Source: Piromyces finnis (taxonomy: Eukaryota > Neocallimastigomycota > Neocallimastigomycetes > Neocallimastigales > Neocallimastigaceae). Taken from it: 64,000 nt of DNA. The DNA lies in contig MCFH01000060.1 of assembly GCA_002104945.1 (NCBI GenBank), positions 124,001-188,000 on the forward strand. The letters are read 5' to 3'. The notes beneath the pieces are model-generated. The model searched no databases and had not been told where the DNA came from. It worked only from the letters and a program-made list of their open reading frames with translations. This document shows positions 34,511 to 44,230 of the stretch, piece by piece. Positions within the stretch are counted from its first letter, which is position 1, and each line of letters opens with the position of its first letter. The position numbers and the translations under genes were made by a program.

Positions 34511-34570
34511 AGTTAATAAGTTATTACAGACTCTCTCTGTATAATTACAGTGTCGAACAAGTTATTAACT
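34511..34570 (-). other. Leader hairpin of element C, related to the element H hairpins
   Basis: On the minus (sense) strand, arms AGTTAATAA/TTATTAACT close a structure holding TCGACAC and AGAGTCTG, the same two blocks in the same order as the core of the array units in element H. It lies in the untranslated leader (34404-34871), which also has AGAAGAACTTTTGG-type repeats at about 34690-34840. Confidence 0.6.
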
Positions 34571-34871
34571 AATGTTAATTCCAAACTTCAGCCGTAGTAA
34601 TAGTCCTTTTCAAATACGAATTATTCGGTGAAGCGTTCCGATTGATTAAAGTATTCTTGTAGTCCGGTAGAATATCCCAAAGTTCTTGATAATCTTCCTT
34701 AGGTAGCCTTAGCAAAATATTCAAAAATTTCTTCTATTTCTTCAAGTAGAGTTTTCCAAAAAGTTCTTATATTTCTTCTAGTAGAATTCTTCTATTTGTC
34801 CTAGTAGAATCTTCCCAAAAGTTCTTCTATTTCTTCTTGATACCCTAACGTATTCGTAACTATCTGTTTAG

Positions 34872-34882
34872 GTAATTGTTAT
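34872..34882 (-). promoter_or_regulatory. Self-priming primer binding site of element C
   Basis: Minus-strand ATAACAATTAC directly abuts the 5' LTR and is the perfect complement of GTAATTGTTAT inside that LTR (35007-35017 on the minus strand). Confidence 0.72.
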
Positions 34883-35488
34883 TGTAAAGTCAGACACTAA
34901 ACCGAATAGATTAGGATATCTAACCTATTACAATAACACAAAAATTTGAAAAATAGAATAAAAAATTGTTTTATAAAATATCTTTTATTATAATAGAATT
35001 TTAATAATAACAATTACATCGATAAAATGATGAAAAATATCTTCTATTTATATTTTTCCTAAATACATTTATATTATATTATAGCTATTTATTTCTTATA
35101 TATTATTATTTAAAATCTACACTAAAATCTTAATTATTAATAAATATTTAAACTATAACTATTTTTAGTAAAATACAATTGGCAATTCAAATTAAGTACC
35201 ATTTAATTTGAATATGTGCCCATGTATTATTGATATATTAATCATTTATTATTTATCTATTTCTATAAAAAAACAATACTAAAACTAGGGATTTAAATTG
35301 AGAATATTAATTTACTTGTTAAACATTAAAAATAAATTAATAATTTATTTTGTTTTAAACTTTAATTATTAATAAATAAATTATGTCTCATTTTCTTTTT
35401 CTGAATATAATTTGTGTAACTTAAACAATAATACTTGTGGCTTAAGTTACATTAAAGATATCAAACAGAGGCGTTTGATGTCTTTACA
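34883..35488 (-). repeat. 5' LTR C3 of element C
   Basis: 606 bp. On the minus strand TATAAATA (35045-35052) precedes the predicted RNA start (35017) by 35 nt, as in LTR H. Confidence 0.95.
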
Positions 35489-36489
35489 AAAAGTAAAAGT
35501 AATAAATGTGTAAAGTTAGTTAAATAAATAAATTATTCTTTATTATAATAAGATTTCGATGACACCTTTTTAGAGGACAGAGTCAGATCGACATCTTTTT
35601 GGGAAATAGTATATAATAAATTAAATTGAAAATACTATAAATTAATTTAACTTGAAAATTTGAAATATATAATTTAATTTAATGAAGTTAGAAAATGATT
35701 TGATATTTAAAATTACTTTTAAAATAATTTAATTTTATACTAAATAAATAATTCGATGACACCTTTTCTTTAAAGGATAGAGTCAGGTCGACTTCTTTAA
35801 TATGAAGATACAATATAAATTCGATTAACTAACTAAATAAATATAATATATTCAAGGATAATATATTATTAATTAAATTAGATAAATACAATTAAGAAAT
35901 ATATTATATAATATATTAAAATATTTTGAAGTAATACGAAAACGAACTTAAAAATTTAATTTCATTGTAATAACTTACTTTATACTTTATAAAGAATTCG
36001 CTAACACCAGTTGATATGATGGAGTCAGGTCGACTTCTTTTATATAAAGGTGTATTTTATATAACTGAATATTTGACTAAATAGAAAATTCTTAATAATT
36101 AGAATATAAATTTAAAGCATTTTTAATTTGATTTGAATTTATCAACAAAAGTCAATACAAATTTAGTTATTTAAAAAGTTATACATTTATTAAAAAAAAA
36201 AATTATTTTTATATTTAGTAAATTAAGATAATTTGATTGTAATAGTTTATTAAATAATTTATTAAACAAATGATTAAGAATAAATAATTAAAATAATTTG
36301 AATTCAATATGAGGAGGTTTTACAAATTTAGTTGTTAAATAAATTATGTTTTTTATATTTAATAAATTAAAATAAATTAATTAAATAAAGAATTTTTTAT
36401 AAAGAAGTTATTGTATATCTAGTTAATAAGTTTATATTTTTATTAAGAAGTAAGTTTTATATTTAAAAGATTCAAATAACTTGAATAAA

Positions 36490-37093
36490 TGTAAAGATAT
36501 CAAACGCCTCTGTTTGATATCTTTAATGTAACTTAAGCCACAAGTATTATTGTTTAAGTTACACAAATTATATTCAGAAAAAGAAAATGAGACATAATTT
36601 ATTTATTAATAATTAAAGTTTAAAACAAAATAAATTATTAATTTATTTTTAATGTTTAACAAGTAAATTAATATTCTCAATTTAAATCCCTAGTTTTAGT
36701 ATTGTTTTTTTTATAGAAATAGATAAATAATAAATGATTAATATATCAATAATACATGGGCACATATTCAAATTAAATAGTACTTAATTTGAATTGCCAA
36801 TTGTATTTTACTAAAAATAGTTATAGTTTAAATATTTATTAATAATTAAGATTTTAGTGTAGATTTTAAATAATAATATATAAGAAATAAATAGTTATAA
36901 TATAATATAAATGTATTTAGGAAAAATATAAATAGAAGATATTTTTCATCATTTTATCGATGTAATTGTTATTATTAAAATTCTATTATAATAAAAGATA
37001 TTTTTAATAAAACAATTTTTATTTTTATTTTAAATTTAGTGTTATTGTAATAGAATAGATATCCTAATCTATTCTTTCTGTGTCGCCATTACA
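36490..37093. repeat. Solo LTR C4, reversed relative to C1-C3
   Basis: 604 bp, TGTAAAGATATC...GCCATTACA, flanked by the duplication ATAAA (36485-36489, 37094-37098). The same subfamily as C1. Inserted in element H between the hairpin array and the relic pol. Confidence 0.93.
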
Positions 37094-37214
37094 ATAAATT
37101 AATATAGTAGTTTTGATTGAATAATTATAAAGTTAAATAAATATATAATAAGAAATGAGTGTAATATTTTTTATTCTTAATAATATGATGGTAGTGAAAT
37201 CAGAGCTAGAAAAT

Positions 37215-38490
37215 TAATCTATTCTGGATCTGTTCTTAATTTCATTTATCTGGATTTTATAAAGAATAAAATGAATAGTTTTTATGTACTTAATAAAACG
37301 AACTTTATAAAGGAAAAAAAAAAAGATTTTAATCTTTATACAATTCTTTTTAATGGAAGTATAATGAGATTGATAACTATAATTACTATATATTGATTGT
37401 AGGAAATTAAATGATATAATTATTGAAATTCATATATTCCTTTAATCAATAAATAAGATAAATGGAGTAAAATATGTTTTTAAACTAAATTTAAATATAT
37501 CAATACCTTAGTAAGAATTAAATAAGGTGATGAATTTAAAATTGCTTTAATCTTTATATGGCATTTTTAATTTATTATCATACCTTTTATTCAAAAATGT
37601 ATCAGCTCTATTTTAATATTTTAAGTGATGCTTTTGATGAAGTATTTTAATTACTTTATAATTAATAATATTTAGTACAACATTATGTATATGTTTATAT
37701 CAATTCTGTGATGTTTTATTAATGATATTTAAATTTATGAATTCATTGTTAAATTTTTAAAAAAGAAATAATTTTATAATACCATATATTGATAAATTAT
37801 AAAATAAAAGAGAATTATAAATATGCTAAAAGTATTTTAAAAACGTCTAAAAATGATAAATTTGTTAATTAAATTATAGTATTTACTTGATGACTTGATA
37901 CCACTTTTGTTTATTTAATAATAAGATTAAAAAAAAATAGTGGTATAGTTAATATAATTATTGAATGATGTTTTTCCATTATTATTAATGAATGTTAATT
38001 TTTTTACAAATATTTTATTACTAAGAATTTTGTTATATTTATTTGCTTAATAATAACCTTTAAAAAAAAAAAAATAAGTTCCACTTGGTTTAAAGCTTGT
38101 ACAATAATAAAAAACATTTAATACTCTTTAAATGTTATTTTCTTTATAATTTTAGAATTGTCTGTTTGATATATTTAATATAAATTTTATCACAGACTTT
38201 TCATTTAAATGAGAGGGTGAACGAGATATTGTTCCAATATCTCCATTGGTTAATAAAATCGAATTGATTGTTATATTGGAATCTACTTATAATATTTTAT
38301 TGTAATCAATCAATCAATTTCAATTTTATACAAACTATGGATTTAATTTAAAATTTAATATTGAAATTTCTTCAGCTAATAAATCAAAGAAAGTTGAACA
38401 GATTACTATAAGTATTAATAAAAAGTATTAAAATTGTAAAATAGAATTTTAATCATGCATAAGAAGATTATAAAAGTCATGATGATCAAG
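37215..38490 (+). pseudogene. Relic pol of element H
   Basis: Stops and frame shifts throughout, but pieces align by eye with element C: SGSVLNFI near 37222 (protease SGSELNFI), GDEFKIA near 37528 followed by PF-like and DDI-like traces (reverse transcriptase), and SINQFQFYTNYGFNLKFNIEI near 38300 (integrase region SINQSPFFANYGF). The distance from protease to RT is only about 300 bp, so parts are deleted. Never translated as a whole now; positions 36057-36489 and 38491-38770 hold no readable coding trace. Confidence 0.7.
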
Positions 38491-38788
38491 AAGAATTGAA
38501 TAAATAAAAATTTGAAACTTAAGTAAATGTTTTGTTTTGAATACTTAAATAAAAATGTTAATAGAAAACAATTTATAAATAACCATAATCTGAATATAAA
38601 AACAAATGGATTCTTGATGATTAAGTTTTAGATAAATTATTAGAATTATGTATAAGTAACAAGAATGATAATAAGAGTATAAATAAATTAAATACTTATA
38701 TATTTTTTTAACAATGTTATGATTTAGAAAAAGTAGTAACCATTTGTTATTTAAATTTCTTCAAGAAAATAATCTCGCAGGAGCTCGA

Positions 38789-38803
38789 CTTAAAGGGCGA
38801 GAT
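38789..38803 (+). promoter_or_regulatory. Polypurine tract of element H
   Basis: CTTAAAGGGCGAGAT before the right LTR, preceded by the CTCGCAGGAGCTCGA block also seen in element C. Confidence 0.65.
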
Positions 38804-39596
38804 TGTAAAGATATAATATATATCTTTAGATTATTTAATAATTAATTATTAATTATTAAATAATAAATTAATATTTAGTAAAACTGATTATAAAATTTTT
38901 GAGTAAATTTTATGGAATAATTTAATAATAAATTATTTTATAATAATTCCGTAAAATTTAAATTAAGATAAATATTTAAATTTAAGGAATAAAAGAATTT
39001 TAATTAAATTTAAATATTTCAAATATTTAAAATAATTAAAATATTTTTTAAATACTTTTTATTTAATTTTAGAATAGATTATACTTTTTTATTTAAATTT
39101 AGAATAGTTTAATAATTTTAACTTAGTTTTAAAAATAGATTTATTTATATTTCAATAGGAAATATATTAAGAATAGTATTGATAATATTAAATTAATTTA
39201 TAGAAAATACATGGGCTTTATTCAATTTTGAGTTTACTCAAATTGAATTAAAAGTATAATGAATTAGTTTTAGTTTAGTTTTGTTATTTTATTCTTTAAT
39301 TAGATTAGTTTTGTTTATTTTATATTAAATATATGTTTATTTAAATAGAATAATATATTAGAATATAATTATGAAAAAATATAAATACATGTAATTTTTA
39401 TTTGTTAAATCGATGTAATTGTTATTTTCAATTTTTTAATTATTAACTATTATATAGTTAATAATATTTTTAAGAGTTTAAATAAAAAATGTTTTATTTT
39501 TAAAATAAAAATTTAATGTTTTATTTTTTATTTTTGTGTTAATAAAAATTGTTTTGTTTTAAGTATAAAATCTGTTTTAAATTTTATACTTTTACA
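38804..39596 (+). repeat. 3' LTR H2 of element H
   Basis: 793-bp partner of H1, followed by TTATT and element D gag. Confidence 0.92.
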
Positions 39597-39601
39597 TTAT
39601 T

Positions 39602-39951
39602 AAAGAGTCAAATTTAATATTGAATTCAGATACACTTTCATTTTTCTTTATTGTAATAGTAGACAATTCTAATAATCTAGAATTCTTTGGTACTGAACCT
39701 TTAAAATGACTTTTAAGGTTTTTGATGATGGTATTATAATCATCTGGTGTTTCTTTATTTAATGCATTAACTACAATTGTTCTAGCTGTACCTGTAGTTA
39801 ATGATATAAGGTATTCTAACTTTTCTTGTTCTGGTACCTTATATAAATTACACCAATGTTTAAAAGAAAATTCCCAATCATCAAATTCAACCTTTGTTGA
39901 ACCCAAAATAGGTATTCTATTAAAGGTAATACCTTTAGTAGTATTATCCAT
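39602..39951 (-). pseudogene. Element D gag, N-terminal part (split by element H)
   Basis: About 117 codons from ATG at 39951: FNRIPILGSTKVEFDDWEFS, then WCNLYKVPEQEKLEYL and KNSRLLELSTITIKKNESVS, a Ty3-like capsid N-terminus. It is cut at FDSLI by the left edge of the H insertion and continues at 26848. The first residues of LTR H give a chance stop. Confidence 0.88.
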
Positions 39952-41285
39952 TATTACTTTTTATTTTTATTTTATTTAATTTTATTTTAATATTTTATTT
40001 AAAAACTCAATTTTTATTTATTCTCAATAATTTAGTTATAAGAACAATAATATGTTTTTATTTACAACAATCTTTATTTACAATAATTTAGTTATAAGTA
40101 CAGTAATATGTTTTTATTTGCAATAGTCTTTATTTACAATAATATAATTTTATTTATTACTGTTATTAATAAAATATAATCTTATATAACGTTTATATAA
40201 TGTAATATAAAAGGAGTAATTGGTTGTTGTTTGTAAACACTTGTAGACACTTGCTTTAGTTTTATTGTAATTAAGAAGATTTTATTTTTTTTTTTTTTGA
40301 GAAAATGTTAAGAATATATTTTATTTATATTAAGTTATTTATATATTAGTATTGTTAAAAAAATATTTAATTTAGAGTAGGATGTTTATTTTTATTTCTT
40401 TATTATAAAGCAGAAAATAATATTGATTATGTTATTATAGTACCTTCAGAGTACCCGACAGTTTCGTCACCGTGCCTTTCGACCTCCACTAACTAACCGT
40501 CATAAATATTAAGTGGTGTAATATTTACTTATTAGTTAGCGCTCTACTCCCCCACGATATGTGATAAAACTGCACTCTTACTAACTTACTATAAAACACT
40601 TTAATTATCTTAGTAATTAATTAACCGAAAAGATAAACAAAAGTTATTTTTCGCTGAAAATTAACTAAAAAGACAACTCAATACTCAATATTATTGCTTT
40701 TATTATTTAAAATTTATAACAATACTTTTAATTTTACTTGACCGATGATTATATTTTATAATTAAATAATTTTTATCTTTAATTTATAAATTATAATTAT
40801 TAATTTATAATTATAATTTATGTATTTCTTTTTCTTTTTTTAAAAAAAATAATTAAATATAAAACTTTATTTACAGGATTTATTTTTCGCTTTTTAGTGC
40901 CTTACAACAATTTAATTAACCGGCAAAAGCTACTAACTAGAGGTGATATACTAGACCTCAAAATAAATTTAAACTATATATTTTTATGTCGCTTTACCTT
41001 CACGACAAACCTTTAGCCTTCGGTGACTAAAGTTCCTTATTCGCCAGAGTTCACAAAAGTATTCAACTTGAGAGTCCTGTATTGCGTGCTTTTTATCACA
41101 CTAACAATCCCTTCCCCCAAGTAAGCGTGCTATTCACACTCGTCCTACTTTTACAAATACTTCAGTGATTAACAGCTATAGTTTCTAACCAACTGAAACT
41201 AGTTAATTATACACTGAAACTCTGTATATGAGCTCTATACGCTCCTAGTATATTTTTACAAGTATTTTTATTTATAAAGTTTTAT

Positions 41286-41316
<31 letters not shown>

Positions 41317-41502
41317 TGGTTTGTTTGGTGTATATATATTTTTTATATATATATACTTAAATCTTTATTTATTATTATTTTGATTTATTTTTATTATATA
41401 TTTATTTTTATGTATATATACCTATTTTATTATTATAATTAATTCTTTCAACTATCTTATTTATAATATTATCAATCTATTTATCTAATAATTTTTCTAT
41501 AC

Positions 41503-41542
<40 letters not shown>

Positions 41543-41895
41543 CTTTTCTTATTTAAAATATCTATATATTTTATCTAATATATAATGTTTATATATCAAT
41601 TTACTATATTAATACTATACTATTAAGTATTATAATTTATTTATTTTATTTTAATATTGATTTAATAATATTTAAATAATATTTCAATATTAAATATTGA
41701 TTTATTATTTTAATATTATTTTATTATTTAATAAGTTATAATTTCTAAATAGATAAAATATTGAGAATATTTAACTATTCTATTAACTATCTATTCTATA
41801 CTATTATAACTTGGTTATTTAATTAATTTCATAGAATATTTTACTATTCTATATGAAATTTTTATATAAAGAAAATTTATATATTTACCTTATTT
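39952..41895 (-). other. Long leader (5' UTR) of element D
   Basis: About 1.9 kb between primer site and gag without an ORF. Most is AT-rich with poly(T) tracts near 41294 and 41503, but 40440-40600 and 40860-41260 are clearly richer in G and C and contain hairpins (TTTAG/CTAAA around 41005), so folded leader RNA is likely. Confidence 0.5.
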
Positions 41896-41918
41896 TGATT
41901 CTCCGGTTCGAAGGACCA
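41896..41918 (-). promoter_or_regulatory. Primer binding site of element D, complementary to tRNA-Tyr
   Basis: Minus strand starts TGGTCCTTCGAACCGGAG, 1 nt from the 5' LTR. Its complement, CCGGTTCGAAGGACCA, is the usual 3' end of eukaryotic tRNA-Tyr (acceptor CCTTCGA/TCGAAGG, discriminator A, CCA). Confidence 0.75.
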
Positions 41919-41919
41919 T

Positions 41920-42722
41920 TGATATAATTTGGTAATAATCTTAATTTTGAATTTTACTTCAAAAAGTGATTATTATATTATATCTTTTGTTATAACTATA
42001 TAAGTTATATTGATTAAGATTTAAAATCGTTTTTATAAAAATTAATAAAATTGTTTTGTTAAAACACTAAATTGTTTTATTAGAAACACTTGTTTTTCTA
42101 ATATTTAAATATTTAAAATTTTTATTTATTTAAGTATAAAAGTGATTATTAAAATTTTAAAATATTAATCTAACTATATAATATTTCTTTATTAATAATA
42201 ATAATAATAATTAAAATAAGAATATTTACATGTATTTATATTTTCTTTTAGATTTAAACTATTTACATTAAAACAATAAAATTAATAACTATTTACAATA
42301 AAAGTAATTAGAAATAACAATAAAAGAAATAATTAAAAGTTAAAGAATATAAAAAGTTGTTTATTTTACAATTAATTAAAGTAATAATTATTTTTAATGT
42401 TTTAATAAAGGTGTTTAATTATATTATTTTATAACATGAATTATTATATTTGTTTACTTTTAAAGTGTAATTTACTAACGAAGTTATTAAATATTTAATT
42501 TAACAATTAATTTAACAAGAGTTATATATTTTGATCTCGATTAATTAAAGTTTATTATTTTCTTTCAATAATCAAAATATATGCAGTGTTTAGGATTAAT
42601 TTTATTTAAGAATTTTGGTAAAGTACTTAATTAAACTATAACTTGTTTTAAGTTACTTTTAGGGTTAACTTAAAAATCAGGTTTAATAATAATTTTATAT
42701 TTATTAATTTCATTATTTATCA
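41920..42722 (-). repeat. 5' LTR D2 of element D
   Basis: 803 bp, TGATATAATTTG...TTATTTATCA in plus orientation; lacks the SINE and keeps a single AATATTTAATTT at the SINE site. Followed by ACAAATC and LTR B2. Confidence 0.92.
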
Positions 42723-42729
42723 ACAAATC

Positions 42730-43228
42730 TGTAAAAGGTGTTTTTATAATATTAGTTAATAAGTTATTAATATTTAGCTAATTAAGTTAGTTATTACCTC
42801 TCTATACGAGTTAATAACTAAACAAAGTTTTATAAAAAATAATAAAAGAAATAAAATAAATATTATAACACTAAAATAATTACAAACAAACGTATAAAGA
42901 TTTTATGAAATAATGTTTACTTAAATAATTCTATATTAATTATATCTTTTATTTATTAATTATAATTATATACATTAATTATTATTATAGTTACTAATTT
43001 ACTTTAATACTAACGCTAAAGTATTTAACGTTAGTTTCAACTATACTATTTAACTATATTAGTTTATTTTCTTTACCACTTGATTGGGTAAAGTAAATAG
43101 ACTTCCTATTTAATTAATAACCATTAATATATGGTTATACATATATCTGGCCAATAAATGGTGACCAGAATATATGGTTTCAATTGAAATATTTGTAGGC
43201 AAACTTATGGCCACAAATATTTTTTACA
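42730..43228. repeat. Solo LTR B2
   Basis: 499 bp, TGTAAAAGGTG...TTTTTTACA, with a perfect 5-bp duplication AAATC (42725-42729, 43229-43233). It is inserted between element D and the tRNA-Arg gene, whose first base is 12 bp further on. It holds an inverted repeat TTAGTTATTA/TTAATAACTAA near 42787-42820. Confidence 0.93.
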
Positions 43229-43530
43229 AAATCGAAAGTGGCTCGCGTAGCCTAATTGGATAGGGCGTCAGACTTCTAATCTGAAGATTGCGGGTTCGAG
43301 TCCCGCCGTGAGTGCTTAATTTTTAAACATCATTTAATTTTTGTTAAAAATAAATTTAAAATACCTACATATTACTTCTTTTAAAATTTTAATACTATGT
43401 CCTTAAATTTTATATATTTTTTTAAATATGGTTTATAAACAAAATCTTATAATAACTTCTTATATATTATTATTTTATAATAGTTTATATGTATATATTT
43501 GTATATATATAATAGTTTTATAGTAGAAAG
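43229..43530 (+). repeat. Duplicated tRNA-Arg locus, copy 2
   Basis: Matches 8372-8670 with few differences; the shared part ends at GTAGAAAG in both. Confidence 0.9.
43241..43314 (+). tRNA. tRNA-Arg (anticodon TCT), copy 2
   Basis: Same cloverleaf as copy 1 with acceptor GCTCGCG/CGTGAGT, which pairs better (C at position 4). Anticodon loop CTTCTAA. A T5 terminator is at 43320-43324. Upstream DNA is entirely LTR sequence (B2, then element D). Confidence 0.94.
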
Positions 43531-44098
43531 TTTTATTTATATGGAAGGGTTTATATTAATTAAATTAATTAAAATAAATAAAATGAAAACAAAAATATAA
43601 TTAGAATAGAAATAATACTATTATTGTTTCATATTTTTCAAATACTTCTACGCCCGGATTCTCCACCAAATTTTATGATGCAATATATCTCAAAAACACC
43701 ATAAATAAAATAAATTGTGAATGTTAGTAATAGGGAAAAATGGTTGAATAATATATTAGATAATATTGTATTAATTTCTATTTTATAATAATAAAAATAA
43801 TAAATTTATAACAGAATAATTAAATAGACTTTGGTTTAATGTTTCTTTATTTAATTATTATTATTATTATTTTAATTATGAGATTAATAACAGTCAACAC
43901 TAATAGAATTGAGAGTTATTATTTAATAAATATTATATAATGAAATATAGAATGTAAATATAAAAATATATTGATAAACTTGTCATTAATAATAAAATAT
44001 ATCTTTTAAAATAATAAAAATAAACAATAGGTACTCTTTTCTTTTATAATTAATATTTATATTAAATAAAAATATATAGTATTAACCTAAAACTAATG
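43531..44098 (-). repeat. Truncated fragment Y: leader, primer site and LTR start of an X-like element
   Basis: The tRNA-type primer site TGGTGGAGAATCCGGGCG (minus strand, 43651-43668) differs by one base from that of element X and is followed by a 7-nt spacer and an LTR-like start at 43676. No gag or second LTR is present; the right edge runs into a microsatellite. Confidence 0.5.
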
Positions 44099-44230
44099 AA
44101 ATAAAATAAAATAAAATAAAATAAAATAAAATAAAATAAAATAAAATAAAATAAAATAAAATAAAATAAAATAAAATAAAATAAAATAAAATAAAATAAA
44201 ATAAAATAAAATAAAATAAAATAAAATAAA
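44099..44230. repeat. (AAAAT)n microsatellite
   Basis: About 26 uninterrupted copies of the pentamer. Confidence 0.97.

Larger units (their letters stand above)
29157..35488 (-). mobile_element. Element C: intact single-ORF LTR retrotransposon
   Basis: 606-bp LTRs (29157-29762, 34883-35488) that read as identical, a perfect 5-bp duplication AAAAG (29152-29156, 35489-35493), an 11-nt self-priming site, one gag-pol ORF of 1534 codons without breaks and a polypurine tract. The youngest and most plausibly active LTR element in the window. The related solo LTRs C1 and C4 show that the family has moved before. Confidence 0.95.
28190..36056 (+). repeat. Array of eight long hairpins in element H (split by element C)
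   Basis: Units at about 28190-28276, 28481-28568, 28696-28782, 28880-28969, 29031-29120, 35530-35611, 35744-35810 and 35974-36056. Core: stem CGCTC/GAGCG, then GAC/GTC, around a loop with GATAGGATA, extended by AAAAGA/TCTTTT and in most units by TTATTATATACTAT-like arms, about 90 nt in all. Units 6-8 use TCGA/TCGA in the stem in place of CGCTC/GAGCG, so pairing is kept while bases change. Spacers of 150-300 nt are AT-rich and diverged. Element C (29157-35488) sits inside the array. Confidence 0.85.
26849..39596 (+). mobile_element. Element H: decayed LTR retrotransposon carrying a hairpin array
   Basis: Identical-length 793-bp LTRs at 26849-27641 and 38804-39596 with target duplication TTATT (26844-26848 and 39597-39601) inside element D gag. 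Sense is plus: self-priming primer site after the left LTR, polypurine tract before the right LTR, and relic protease, RT and integrase in plus orientation at 37215-38490. Where gag should be there is an array of eight hairpins, now split by element C. A solo LTR (C4) is also nested. No long ORF survives, although the LTRs look alike; it may have moved as a non-autonomous element using enzymes of a relative such as C. Confidence 0.88.
21020..42722 (-). mobile_element. Element D: Ty3/gypsy-like retrotransposon split by element H
   Basis: LTRs D1 (21020-22379, holding a SINE) and D2 (41920-42722) face the same way and flank, on the minus strand, a tRNA-Tyr-type primer site, gag, slippery site and pol. 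The 4-bp duplication ACAA is seen at 21016-21019 and 42723-42726. Gag is interrupted by the 12.7-kb element H (26849-39596, duplication TTATT). Pol has two further frame breaks. D is dead but its whole layout is readable; without H and the SINE it would be about 8.4 kb. Its integration site lies upstream of tRNA-Arg copy 2, at the same nucleotide as element A at copy 1. Confidence 0.9.

Noticed and set aside
28190-36056. CRISPR-like array (conserved core, variable spacers)
   Set aside because: The genome is eukaryotic, spacers are 150-300 nt and AT-rich, repeats are inside a retroelement, and there are no cas genes.
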